Below are positions 34,600-45,015 of a stretch of 64,000 nt of DNA, piece by piece. Location: NCBI GenBank assembly GCA_002007465.1, contig LNAC01000136.1, positions 3,268,284 to 3,332,283 of the forward strand, given 5' to 3'. A model generated the notes under the pieces. It searched no databases. It worked only from the letters and a program-made list of their open reading frames with translations, and was not told the origin of the DNA. The position numbers were made by a program, and so were the translations under genes. The DNA is from Ailurus styani (lineage: Eukaryota > Chordata > Mammalia > Carnivora > Ailuridae). Every line of letters starts with the position of its first letter. Positions within the stretch are counted from its first letter, which is position 1.

Positions 34600-37500
34600 C
34601 CAAGCAACTGAAGTTTGGGATGGAAACCACCCAATACTACTCCTCATTTTCTTCATTGATAGAAGCAGGAGAGAACATGAGAACATTCTGGAAGCTCTCA
34701 GCACTTGTTCAGAGAGTTCAAAAATAAGCAGAGTGTCTTTCTCTGCTTGGTGGCAAAGAAGGGCTAAATCTCTTGAAGTATGTTTAAAAAGAGACAAGGC
34801 AGGACCAGAAGGAGAAGAACTAGGTTATACTCTGAAAGGCAGTGATCAGAATCCAATTCCAATGCCTTTGCTCTGGAAAAGAGAAACCTTACAAAATAAG
34901 AACGGCATTTCAATCTCTCGTAAGGTATTTGGGTGGATTACTGTCCTACGAGACGATAATGTCCACATAAGATAAGAATATTAGCACTGTATTAACATTT
35001 TTTCCCCTGATGCCATAATGTTATTTAACTGGCTCATAATGTCCTATGATTTGCTTGGATGGCCAAAAACTGAACAGTGGTATTATTTGTCACTCTTTCG
35101 TATTTATAAACATACCTTTTTTATATGCCTCTAGCTACAGATACAGCAAATTACTACGTAAACTTTAGGACACACGTGAGATATTTACATCTGTTTTATG
35201 TGTCAGAGAGAGGGAAAGACAATGAAATGGAAAAGGAACAGTTAATACAAAGACTTGCTTTTCCATCAGAGGGTTGATTTGGGGCAAAATTTGTCTGAAG
35301 AGACACTCCAACGTGACATGAGGGAGTGTTAACTTACGGGCATACACTTCGGACATTTAATGGCATCACTGAGTATTCTATAAGAACTCAGATTTAGGCA
35401 CTCATATTTTGGATCATCTGCAAGAGCTCTGACTTTGTTTTTAAAGCCAATGCTACCATAGCAAAATGTACTGTAAGTTTCTGCATGGAGAATTACATCA
35501 TATCATTTATGTTCTAGCCAAGGCAGGTATGGGCTCAGTTTCACCCTTTCATAAATAGCCTTTTCAAAAAAGGAGACAAGCAGATTTTAAAGGAAGGAGT
35601 TTGCATCTTCACACCACACCAGAAATTATTTTAGGGGTCAAATGATAATTCAGGATGTCCCTTTTGAAGCTCTAATAACTTCCCCCTATGCCAAACATCA
35701 CAAAGGCCCTCTATCAATGTAGGCGAAGGCTTAGCCACCGACAAATGGAGAATTTGGAGAGCCCAGCTCCCTCGAAGACTGAGTGCCTGTTCTGCTGATA
35801 CTGCACACTTTCCCTAAAGAGATTACCAGCATAATCCTAAATATTATAGGACCCAAGCTATCTTATTTTTGAGCTCATCAGATCCAGAATGCTGCGTGTA
35901 ATCCATCACAGCTTTATTCAGCATTTATGTGAGCTGGCAAAAGGGGTGTAGGAACAATGGTGATCAAGTACTAAGAACAAATACTGTGATTTTCCAATAT
36001 CACTTTAGCAAGTTTCCTTTTTTTTTTTCTCCTACAAGCAGAAGATTCACAATCATTGATAGTTTTTGGTAGCATTTGCATGGAGATGTTTACGGTTGCC
36101 CCATTTGTCACCTGAGTTTCTTATACATTAATTTCTACCCGAGGCCTTTTGAGGCTATCAGTGGACTGAATTGGTAGGAGAAAGGGAAGTTTCTTTTTTC
36201 TGTCATTTCTTTAGAGGTTTGAATTCCTTCCAAGACGCAGAGATTTATTTGGGGGAAAAATAACAGGAAAAAGACTGGTGAAAACTAGAAACTGCTGAGC
36301 ACAGTATTAAGTGTTCTACGGTAGTAACTTTTAAAAGCAGCTGTAGGTTTAATTTAGGAAATTCCTTTTAATGCCACTAAAATTTAAAATGAAAGTAAAA
36401 TATTTGTTTCTCTTTGCAGAACGTAAATACATATTTGCTCATATAATTTACTTAAAAATGCATTGTGTGTGCACACACACGCATAAAGCTCTTAAAATCA
36501 AACACTGTTTTATGTAATTTTACAACAGAGGGAAAACTCCTGTTTTTTTCCCCACCAAATCAGGAGAGAAAGGAACGTTTCTGTTCACCTGTCAGCCTCT
36601 GCTAATTGTAATTCAGACCCAAAGAGGATTAAGTGCATAGACGTTAATATGTCCAGTGTTGTTAATTTCTAAACAACAATAGCAACGATATCCTGAGTGA
36701 ATCTGTCAGTAGTAAGGTTGTAAAGTAGGTTGTAAAGTAAATAGTTGTTTAAAGAATCCATTGATGTCAGAACTGCAATCTGCTTGTAATGGCTTATTTC
36801 ACCAAGACGGTCTTTAAATACATATGTTTGAAATCAGTGAATAATTGCTTTGAAATAATATCCATTCTTTTCTAAAATTGTAAGCACTGGAAGCTATATA
36901 CGTGCAAAGATATAATTCTGAGTTTACACAATATCCGAAGGACTTTTAGTTTGATTAGTAACCTTTTTTGCACAACGGTAACGTCTGTATTATTTGAAAC
37001 AAATAATTATGTTAATTTACATTTTATTTCCAAGTGTTGTTCATTGCTCTCTAGCACTACTGAAAGAATTGGCAGCAAATCATCCATCATATTGCCCTGA
37101 TATGTTTTTAAAACAAATGCTCAAAACCGGTCTCAAAATACAGTGAGATAATGTGCGTTCAGGGAATGAGGTACTAACTTGTAAAAAACAAAACTTAGGA
37201 GAAAAACTCAAATATGATTCACCTTATTATTAATCATTACTCAACCAGAGATTTCCTTTTTTGGAAACTAGGTTTCCTACATAGGGGAACCTGCCTGGCA
37301 TCCTATACCTAGAACATGCATTTTTTAAAAATAAGAAAGTAAAATGGTCCTCACGGTAGTGACGCCAGTGACTTAAATCAGAGCCACAAACCGTGACAAA
37401 GCTGTTCCCAGAGTTAACCTCACGCTGGCGTCCCGGGGCAGGTGACTCCCTGAATTCATCCTCAAAATTTACGCGTTTGGTAATACAGGGTAGGGTAACA

Positions 37501-37694
37501 CACAGGAATATGTTCTCCAGGGGAAAATAAAGCCGGAGTGACTTCGCAGAAACATTCTCGAGTCAGAAAACATGCATCGTTCCCACGCCTAGCCGTCGAC
37601 TCATTTGCGGGGAGCTTCCACCCGCTTCCTGCTTTGCCTGAAGGATGGTGCGTACGGCTAAGTGTCCAAAGAGAGAAGAAAACGCAAAACTCAC

Positions 37695-37734
37695 CAGTGG
37701 CCTCAGCTTTACCTTTGAGCTCGTTCTCGCACAT
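37695..37734 (-). CDS. RORB: RORB isoform 2 (RORbeta2) alternative first coding exon
   Basis: This exon encodes the 13-residue N-terminus MCENELKGKAEAT plus the first base of an Ala codon. It ends at 37695 in a strong donor (G|gtgagt). The phase-1 end joins exon 2 (CA CAA ATT...) to give ...A-T-A-Q-I-E, the junction expected for RORbeta2. From memory, human beta2 begins MCENQLKTKADAT, so this copy differs at a few positions. The ATG has A at -3, and an in-frame TAG lies seven codons upstream (37758-37756), which makes this the first usable ATG. RORbeta2 is the photoreceptor/pineal-enriched form of this orphan nuclear receptor and differs from beta1 only at the N-terminus. The exon lies 14.2 kb upstream of zinc-finger exon 2. 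The short open frame that continues past 37695 is intron read-through. Confidence 0.9.
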
Positions 37735-37900
37735 TCTGACGTGGCACTTACAAGTCTAACTGAAAACTACGGCACTTTCACCGGAGGTCTGACGACCGCC
37801 CCGATGTTACTCCACAACTAGAATCCCAACAGGCTGCATTAATGAGATTAAATGCAGGAGGGAGTTAAAGGTATCAACTGTTCCATTTCATTAAGTAAAG
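37735..37900 (-). promoter_or_regulatory. RORB: Probable RORbeta2 promoter / 5' UTR
   Basis: This is the 5' flank of the beta2 exon. Minus-strand features are CACGTCA (half CRE, E-box-like) 3-9 bp before the ATG, and an imperfect palindrome at 37835-37856 with arms TGCATT/AATGCA around TTAATCT and ATTAATG homeodomain cores. TAATCT resembles a CRX/OTX site. No canonical TATA box is visible. The surrounding 37380-37810 has more CpGs than the adjacent intron. Published work attributes beta2 induction in rods to NRL, with CRX/OTX2 as partners. Assigning that control here is inference, and the transcription start is not determined. Confidence 0.5.
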
Positions 37901-38679
37901 GGTGAAGGGCCGGCCCAGGCAAGGGAGGCAGGAGGGAGAATACTGGGTTTTCCTTCTAATACTCCGTACTCACGAAAGGCAGCGTTTGCTAAATCACCAT
38001 CAGCAGTTTAAAAACTGCGCATCCTTCCCCAGCCCTCAGACCTGTCACCTCTGCCCTGAAATTTTCCTTCGTTCTCAACCCCTTGGAAGCGGATCCAAGA
38101 GGCCTATGGCAGGTAACAAGGGTCATCTCTGTGATTGTTAAGGGTATAATGTAAATTTCCTTCGGACTTACGTGGCTCCTATGATCTTAGACCCTCTCTG
38201 GAGGCCCCGGGATGAAGGATGGACCTGTTCTTCCAAACGCCGGATCCCAGCTGCCTATGGAGTACTTAACACAGCCCACGGGCACTTTACAGAAGAAAAC
38301 AGGCGGGCCTTACACCACGCCCTGGCAACAGTGTGTCACCCAACCTCGGCCCTGGGCTTTAAAGTGACTGCCTTCTCCCAGCATGCCTCAGTGCTCCCAC
38401 TTGTAAAATAAGCACAACGAAGACACCATGGACAGAAATTTCTGACTATGTCACTGTCATGGCTAGGTCAAAATTGCTTTAACTCCCATAGAATAGAGCA
38501 CCATCTTTATGCGAGAGCAAAACGCTCTCCTGAGGAGCAGCTGTATTTAACCTTCGCTTAGATTTACCACATGGATTCAATGATGAATCTCAATGCTTTC
38601 CCTTCACCATCACCTCCCTCTACCACCTGGGACAGCTCTCATTTTCTTTTCTCTAATCACCTGTCACAAATCGTTTCTT

Positions 38680-38877
38680 TCTTTTTTTTTTTTTAATTAA
38701 CATATAATGTATTTTTTGCCCCAGGGGTACAGGTCTGTGAATCATCAGGCTTACACCTTTCACAGCAATCACCATAGCACAAACCCCTCCCCAATGTCCA
38801 TCACCCAAGGCACCCTATCCCTACCCTCCCACCCAGCAACCCTTAGTTTGTTTCCTGAGATTGAGTCTCCTGTGGTT
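38680..38877 (-). mobile_element. L1 3' end, severely 5'-truncated
   Basis: T-run, AATTAACATATAATGTATT, GGGGTACAGGTCTGTGAATC and onward: the reverse complement of the carnivore L1 3' end. Target-site duplication TCACAAATSGTTTCTT at 38664-38679 and 38878-38893 (one mismatch). Confidence 0.9.
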
Positions 38878-39054
38878 TCACAAATGGTTTCTTGATCTCC
38901 TTCTCTTCCTCTCTTCTCTTAAGCACCTATGTTTTTTCCTGGCCACACTGTAGTGAAAAATGCTTTTCAATGGGAAGAAAGGCAAGGAGTGGTCAGGTGG
39001 ATAGAGGAGGCTGTTGCCAACCCTCTCGGTATTATTGTCTGTGTGGGAAGCTGA

Positions 39055-39235
39055 GTCCAGTGGTTTCCAACTTTGGGTGCCCATTGGAGTAATCCGGAGA
39101 ACTTAAAACTATCAATGCCCAGGGATTTCTCTCTTATCTCCCACTGATTTGTTCTGTGTAGGGCCAAGGTATCTGGAATTTTTAAACATTTCCAGAGTGA
39201 TTCTAATGGGCAGCCAGGACTGAAGCCCCTGGAAT
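39055..39235 (+). mobile_element. hAT-type DNA transposon relic
   Basis: CCAGTGGTTTCCAACTTTGGGTGCCCATTGGAGTAATCCGGAGAAC ... AGTGATTCTAATGGGCAGCCAGG resembles the MER5/MER20 group. Confidence 0.55.
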
Positions 39236-39384
39236 GTTCCTCAGAATCACCAGAGACACATGTTAAATGTATAGATTCCTGACTCCTTTCAATTACTGAG
39301 TCAGGATCTTCTGAGGAGGAGTGTGGGATAATAAGAGCTCATGTTTTTGCAATGATTAGATAATTTGGGAAAAACCCTGGACTT

Positions 39385-39480
39385 GGAATTAGAGCATCTG
39401 CTTTTGAATTCTTGGGCAAATTACTTAACTTTTTCTGTGCCTCAGGTTGCATATCTCTAAAATAAGATCACAACACGTAC
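39385..39480 (+). mobile_element. MIR fragment
   Basis: TTGGGCAAATTACTTAACTTTTTCTGTGCCTCAGGTTGCATATCTCTAAAATAAGAT is the MIR core region. Confidence 0.75.
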
Positions 39481-40231
39481 CCACGAGATCACTGACCACT
39501 TCATCCACCATGATCACCCCGGGATCCTATTTCTCCACCATTCACAGGTCCTGGTGCTCTTCATTAATCCTTCTTAGGTGCTTCCGTTTCACCTTGACTG
39601 TAAGCTCCTTAGGGATAAGCGCTCGCTGTGTGTTTCCAGGTGTCTAGCATAGAGATTCAATAAGATGTATGGAGCCCATCAGTGGGTGAGGATACATCCC
39701 CTGATTGACTGCAGCTCAGGGGGACCCCACAGAAGTCTCACTGTCTACTCCCACTGTTTCCTTCACCTTTCTAGCTCATCTCTGGGGCAGGTGGGCTTAT
39801 TTGCTTGCTGCTCCTTAGTGGAAACGAGAGAAGGTTAGGAAGAAAAAGTGTTTGCCTCTTTTTGTTCTTTATTTAATTGTAGTTGGTTCTTAGCATAGGA
39901 GCAAGGAGGTTGGGATAAACAAATTCTCTTGATTTCGTCTTTCGCCTTAATCTACTACTCTTCCCTTCTTCCCCTTTGTCGACATTTAATTGCCTCTTTG
40001 GGCCGTTGTCCCATTGGCTTAGGTCTTTCTTCTGTTGGTGGATCTCTTTTTCTCTGGTTAGAAGTATTATCATCAATTGACCTCTCCTCCTGGATGGGCT
40101 CTCCCTCCACCCCACCCCACTGTGGGCAGAGGCTGTTATACACCTTTTACCCTAATGTGGTACTTAGACTGTCCCTGGTATCACAAGACATTAAGCTAGT
40201 GGCACAGGAAAGTTCTTAAAAAAGAAACAAA

Positions 40232-40435
40232 CAGGGTGACTGGGTGGCTCAGTCAGTTAAGCATCTGCCTTCAGCTGGGGCCATGATCCCAGGGTCCTAC
40301 GATCTGACTCCCCAATCGGGCTCCCTGCTCAGTGGGGAGTCTGCGTCTCTCTCTCCCCCTCCCTCCTGCTCGTGAGTTCTCGAGTACGTGCATGCGTTCT
40401 CTCTCTCAAATAAAAAACTCTTAAAAAGCAAAAAC
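40232..40435 (+). mobile_element. CAN-SINE
   Basis: Forward copy from GGTGACTGGGTGGCTCAGTCAG to TCTCAAATAAAAAACTCTTAAAAAG. The L1 end at 40437 follows immediately. Confidence 0.92.
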
Positions 40436-40436
40436 A

Positions 40437-40636
40437 TCGGGAAGGAGACAAACCATAAGAGACTCTTAATCTCACAAAACAAACTAAGGGTTACTGGGGG
40501 GTGGGAGGGTAGGGATAGGGTGGCTGGGTTATGGACATTGGGGAGGGTTTGTGCTATGGTGAGTGCTGTGAAAGGTGTAAGCCTGATGATTCACAGACCT
40601 GTACCCCTGGGGCAAATAATTAAAAAAAAAAAAAAG
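40437..40636 (+). mobile_element. L1 3' end, 5'-truncated
   Basis: Sense carnivore L1 3' end: CATAAGAGACTCTTAATCTC..., GGGTGGGAGGGTAGGGATAGG..., GATTCACAGACCTGTACCCC, GGGGCAAATAAT and an A-tail. Confidence 0.9.
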
Positions 40637-40771
40637 GAAAAAACAAAAAACAAACAAACCACAAACAACTCCCAAAATTCAGGGAGGGGATGAGAGATGA
40701 AGCTTCTTCAACGAAAGAAATGTCATAAAGGAGAAATGGCTTGATCTCATAGGAAACTGTCCTTCTTTAGC

Positions 40772-40975
40772 TTTGTGGTTCTCAAAGTATGGCTCCCCGG
40801 CCCAGCGGGAGCAGCAGCAGCACCTCGGAACCTGTTAGAAATGCAAACTCTTGGGCCCTGCCCAGAGCTACTCAATCAGAATCTCCTGGCGTGTGCGGGG
40901 GAGGGGTGTCCAGAATTCCACGTGTTCTCAACCCTCCAGGTGCTCCTGGGCACACTCCTGTTCAGAGCCACAGCT
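40772..40975 (+). mobile_element. MER5A-type hAT DNA transposon
   Basis: TGTGGTTCTCAAAGTATGGCTCCC... ACCTGTTAGAAATGCAAACTCTTGGGCCCTGCC... TACTCAATCAGAATCTC follows MER5A closely. It explains the longish plus-strand open frames here. Confidence 0.85.
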
Positions 40976-41049
40976 GGACTTTTCCACAAACCCACAGCCT
41001 GGGTTTTCCAGTCAGGAGGAGCGAGAGGTCATTTGCAGGCTGTCCCATA

Positions 41050-41235
41050 CTGGGTGTGTGGTTTGGACCAGTTATGAAGTCTTCTAAAACCGGGGCTGCA
41101 TCACCTGTAAGATGGCATGAGAACATCTACCTAACACAAGTGCTGAAGAATTTAAAGGGAGATAATGAGATGATTCCTGTAAAGAATTCAGCACGGTCCC
41201 AAGCACAAAATAAGCACACAGTAACTGCACGCCAT
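41050..41235 (+). mobile_element. MIR SINE
   Basis: GTGTGGTTTGGACCAGTTATGAAG..., CATCACCTGTAAGATGGCATGAGAACATCTACC, GGAGATAATGAGATGATTCCTG, CAAGCACAAAATAAGCACAC. Confidence 0.7.
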
Positions 41236-41295
41236 TGCTCTGTTATTACCTTAGTGGAGAATAGGAAGTGTTTTGTCCTTTAAAAAGCTCCACTC

Positions 41296-41448
41296 TGTTT
41301 TTATAAACATCTCAAAACTTAGCTGCACATTAAAATCACTTGGGGAAACTTTTAGAAAAATATCCCTGGAGAGGCTCCCTGGAGACTGATTCAGTAAGAA
41401 GTTTTGGAAGTGAGGGCAGGCATTTTTACTTTTATTTCACAGAAGATA
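41296..41448 (+). mobile_element. hAT-type DNA transposon relic
   Basis: AGCTGCACATTAAAATCACTTGGGGAAACTTTTAGAAAAAT and GACTGATTCAGTAAGAAGTTTTGGAAGTGAGG match the MER20/MER5 vocabulary. Cut at its end by the SINE at 41463. Confidence 0.65.
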
Positions 41449-41462
41449 CCCAGATGATTCTG

Positions 41463-41643
41463 TTTTATTTAGAGATTTTACTTATTTATTTGTCAGAGAG
41501 CGAGAGAGCACAAGTGGGGGAGCGGCAGGCAGAGGGGAGAAGCAGACTCCCTGCTCAGGGAGCCAGATGCAGGACTCGATCCCAGGACCCCAGGATCATG
41601 ACCTGAGCCGAAGGCAGACACTTAACTGAGCCACTCAGGTGTC
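41463..41643 (-). mobile_element. CAN-SINE
   Basis: Reverse copy flanked by CCAGATGATTCTG (41450-41462) and CCAGAGGATTCTG (41644-41656). Confidence 0.94.
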
Positions 41644-41814
41644 CCAGAGGATTCTGATATACACTGTAATATGCTGTTATATATTAAACTCAATATTTCC
41701 ATGAAAAAGAGGTGTGAGATTAAATGCAGGTAAAAATTAATCATCTGTAAAGTCAGATGTCATATTCATTATTTCCACGATTTTGCCCAATTCCATGGCA
41801 GAAAGGTATACAGA

Positions 41815-42050
41815 TATGCCTAAGCATAGGTTCTAGAGCAGTTTCCCACCTTGCCATTACTGCCATTTTAGGCTGGATAATTCTTTTTTCTGGGGAGCTT
41901 TCCTGTGAATTGTAAACATCCTTAGCCTCTCCGTATCTGCCAGAAGCCAGTTTCATCCACTAGCTGTGACAACTGAAAAGATTTCCTAATGTTGCCAAAT
42001 ACCCCCTGGGGGACAAAGTAGCCCCCTGTTGACACCTCTAGTTGTTCTCG
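41815..42050 (+). mobile_element. MER58-type hAT DNA transposon
   Basis: TTCTTTTTTCTGGGGAGCTTTCCTGTGAATTGTAAACATCC..., AGCTGTGACAACTGAAAAGATTTCC, TTGCCAAATACCCCCTGGGGGACAAAG match the family. The family name is from memory. Confidence 0.65.
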
Positions 42051-42064
42051 AGTTTCAGTGTCTG

Positions 42065-42200
42065 GACACAGATCCAGGCTTCATTATTTAACAGCTATAG
42101 GATCAGAGGAAGCTACAATCTCTCTGTGCCTCAGTTTCTTCTCTTATGAAATGGAGGTAATAATAATAGCCACCTCCCAGAGTTCTGTGATCCTGTGTGG
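42065..42200 (+). mobile_element. MIR SINE
   Basis: CCAGGCTTCATTATTTAACAGCTATAGG..., CTGTGCCTCAGTTTCTTCTCTTATGAAATGGAGGTAATAATAATAGCC. Confidence 0.8.
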
Positions 42201-42221
42201 AGAAGAGAAAAGGCAGGTGTT

Positions 42222-42575
42222 CGAGATGGAGTGCTTATGTCCTCCCAAATTGAGAGGCTGAGATCCTAACTCCCAGAGTGATGGTATTAAAAGGGAGCCT
42301 TTGGGGAGTGATGAGGTCATGAGCTAGATCCCCGTGAACGGGATTAGTACCCTTCTCAAAGGACCCCAGAGAGCTCTCTGGTTCTCTCTTGACATGGCGA
42401 GGATACAATGAGAAGTCAGCAGTCTGCATCCTAAAGGAGAGCTCTCACCGGATCCAACCTTGCCGCACCCTGATCTCAGGCTCCCAGCCTTCAGGACCGG
42501 GAGCAATTTGTTGTTTATAAGGCACCCAGTCTATGCCACTTTGCTGAGGTACCCTGAATGCGTACTAAGATAGTA
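42222..42575 (+). mobile_element. MLT1-like (ERVL-MaLR) solitary LTR
   Basis: CTTATGTCCTCCCAAATTG..., GGGAGTGATGAGGTCATGAGC, GAACGGGATTAGTACCCTTCTC, TTGTTGTTTATAAGGCACCCAGTCTATG and a GTACTAAGATA end. This is a non-coding relic of an ancient endogenous retroviral-like element. Confidence 0.75.
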
Positions 42576-42889
42576 CGTATTCAGTAAATGTCAGCCATCA
42601 TTTATGCGTGTGTGTGTGTGGAGATGTTCCTACGTATGCATACATATATAGCATGTGCATGTGTTATGGTATATTGATAAAGATATCTCCATCGTCTTAT
42701 TTTGATGCCAAAAAAACTGGGAAAACTCTTTTCCTGAAGTCTTTACATACAAGCTGTACATCCATTCATCAATTCATCCACCGAGTAATGAGTCAGAATG
42801 ACTAAATACTCATACACATCTTAAGGTCTATAGCTGGTGTAGAAGACAGAGGGAAGAGCAGAAGCATGTTGGGATTGGAGTGGGGTTGG

Positions 42890-43065
42890 TCTGCCCTTCT
42901 GTAGCTGTGCATTTTTAAGAAGTGACGTAGCCTCTTGGAACCACTGCTTTGTCCTTTGTAATGTGGGGAAAATAGTTACTGTTACACATATTTGTTTCGA
43001 TAATGTGAAAGCATATACGTCAATATCCTGGTATACAGAAGGCACGCATGACACATTTAGTTCCG
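42890..43065 (+). mobile_element. MIR SINE
   Basis: AGAAGTGACGTAGCCTCTTGGAACCACTGCTTTGTCCTTTGTAATGTGGGGAAAATAG ... ATAATGTGAAAGCATATACG ... GGTATACAGAAGGC. It supplies the C-terminal half of a 162-codon minus-strand open frame. Confidence 0.7.
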
Positions 43066-43384
43066 TAATGTTGGAATCACATTCGTAGGAAACCAGGCGG
43101 GCATCATCTTTGTCTTCATGGACGTGTACTTCAAATGGCATCATTTCATCTAAATTGACAAGGAAGCAGTGGAAAAGGGTTTCTCTAGGCATGAAAACAG
43201 TTTGTTCTGCCAAAGTTGCATTTGCAAAATGAGGTTTCTGAAGGGCACTTAGTAAAATTAAATATACACTTAAAAATATGCACACTTTAGTGTAGTCAAA
43301 ACTATACATTCTCTAGAAGGCGAAAAGAATGGGTTCATCTATTGAAGGTTTTCTAAATGTAGTATTTACGCTATTGTTTTAACT

Positions 43385-43500
43385 CCCAACATTTAATCTC
43401 CTTGGCCCCTATGCACAAGATGCCAATATCGCCCCCCTAGTTGTGACAATCAAAAGGGTTTCCATATCTTGCCAAATTTTCCTTGGGAGACACTTACCTT
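43385..43500 (+). mobile_element. MER58-type fragment
   Basis: CCCCTATGCACAAGATGCCAATATCGCCCCCCTAGTTGTGACAATCAAAAGGGTTTCC ... TTGCCAAATTTTCCTTGGGAGACAC. Confidence 0.65.
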
Positions 43501-44004
43501 GTACAACCCATTTAAGAAAGTTCAACAGTTTACTTTTTGAGACATTGTACAGTAGCGATCACTGCTTCAATCAGTAGCTAAATTATTCTGGTGACAGAGC
43601 TTGTAAATATTTAACTTTGTTTCAAACCTGTGTTATAAAAACCATTTACATTTCCCAGCATTTTCCCTACAGTGCTCCTATTTATTTTCCATGCAAGGGA
43701 AAGTTATACAGACAGCAGAATCAAAAACAGAGACGAGCAATATGCTTAGTGGATGGTGACATTGGTACCAGAACCCAAAACTAAAATGGCAGAAATCCTG
43801 AGGCTTGGTTGTTCATATACTAACACATTGCTAAGCTTCCTTCCAAAATATCATGTTTTAAACTTTAAGAAAATGAACAGGAATAACTTCCTGGTATTTT
43901 GGAAAATAGATTCCTTTCATTACAGGACTTCTTTGATAAAACACATAAGGTAGACTTTGGAGAACAATTAGTTTTTTCTTTGCATAAAAAAAGTGCTGAA
44001 TATT

Positions 44005-44340
44005 TTTTTAAAGACTGTTTTTTAGAGCAGTTTTAGATTTACAATACAATTGAAAGAAAGAGATTTTCCACATACCTACTGCTTGCACACATGCAAAACC
44101 TCTCCCATTATCAATATCCTTCACTGGATCGATACATTTTTTTTAAACAAGAATGAACCTGTGTTGACACATCATGATCACTCAAAGTCCGTATTTACAT
44201 TAGGGTTCACTCCTGGTGTTGTGCATCCTAGAGGTCTGGACAAATGCATCATGATGTGTATCTATTTTCACTGTCCTAAAAATTCTCTGTGTCCTGCCTA
44301 TTACCCCCCCCTTCCTCAAGCAGCCTCTGATCTTTTAATT
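44005..44340 (-). mobile_element. Ancient L1 (L1M-type) fragment
   Basis: Complement of an old L1 3' region: GAGCAGTTTTAGATTTACAATACAATTGA, TTGACACATCATGATCACTCAAAGTCCGTATTTACATTAGGGTTCACTC, GACAAATGCATCATGATGTGTATC. Confidence 0.75.
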
Positions 44341-44469
44341 ATTTCCATTGTTTTGCTTTTAATATTTTTGATATTAAGCAAACACTATCTAATTCAATAG
44401 AAATCCAAGCCTTAGGAGTTGACATTTGAACATTAGGATATGGCTGAAATCCAACTTCTTGCATTTTGA

Positions 44470-44575
44470 CATTTGTTCACTCAGCAAACATGTATGTGTT
44501 GAGTGCATCCAATATTCTAGTAACTGAGTGAAATAAACTCCTTCCCTTATGAATTCCTGGTATGTAAGCCTGTGG
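44470..44575 (+). mobile_element. L2-type fragment
   Basis: CATTTGTTCACTCAGCAAACATGTATGTGTTGAGTGC ... AAACTCCTTCCCTTATGAA resembles an L2 3' end. Confidence 0.5.
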
Positions 44576-44941
44576 TGCCGGAGAGCCAAGACATTTCCCT
44601 TGTTCTCACGTGGCATCTGTTTGGTTCAATGATGGGAGGTTCAGCACTTTGCGAGATGACCACTTTCACTATTGCATTCTCCTGCTAATCAATCAATCAT
44701 GATTTCCTAAAGCCCACATATTGTAGTGTGCCCACAAGCCTTGCATAAATATAAACAGGATTCCTCTGTCGTTCTGTTGGTCTTACCAGTGTTGTAAACA
44801 CTATCAAAAAGTGCTTGGGTTTAGTTTGTCATTACTTAATTTCTGGTGTCTCAAGATGAATGCCCGTGGTACAGCTTTACCCCCCAGTTCTATAGCTCTA
44901 GTCTGTAATTTGCTCTAAGGTCTTGCTATTGAGGATCTTCA

Positions 44942-45015
44942 GTGCATATGTGTCTATATACATATATATGTAGACACATATCCATATCTATCTACATATA
45001 CTTATATGGTATAAA
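44942..45015. repeat. TA/CA-rich low-complexity tract
   Basis: Imperfect ATATAC/ATATGT units. Confidence 0.7.

Larger units (their letters stand above)
23489..37694 (-). other. RORB: RORB intron between beta2 exon 1 and exon 2
   Basis: A 14.2-kb intron bounded by the beta2 donor at 37694 and the exon 2 acceptor at 23489. It contains SINEs, MER5-type elements and the nested L1 block at 31.3-33.8 kb. 23700-24180, 24970-26500, 26760-27590, 28530-29750, 29920-30300, 34030-34550, 34600-37690 show nothing I can name. The last of these is a 3-kb repeat-poor run leading up to the beta2 exon. Confidence 0.8.

Noticed and set aside
37462..37734. 90-codon minus-strand frame beginning MCENELKG taken as a stand-alone gene
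   Set aside because: Only the first 13 codons are exonic. A consensus GTGAGT donor at 37694 and the phase match to RORB exon 2 show that the rest is intron.
42821..43309. Minus-strand open frame of 162 codons with a hydrophobic N-terminus resembling a signal peptide
   Set aside because: Its C-terminal half is antisense MIR sequence, there is no recognisable domain, and no splice or promoter context supports it. Chance is the simplest explanation.
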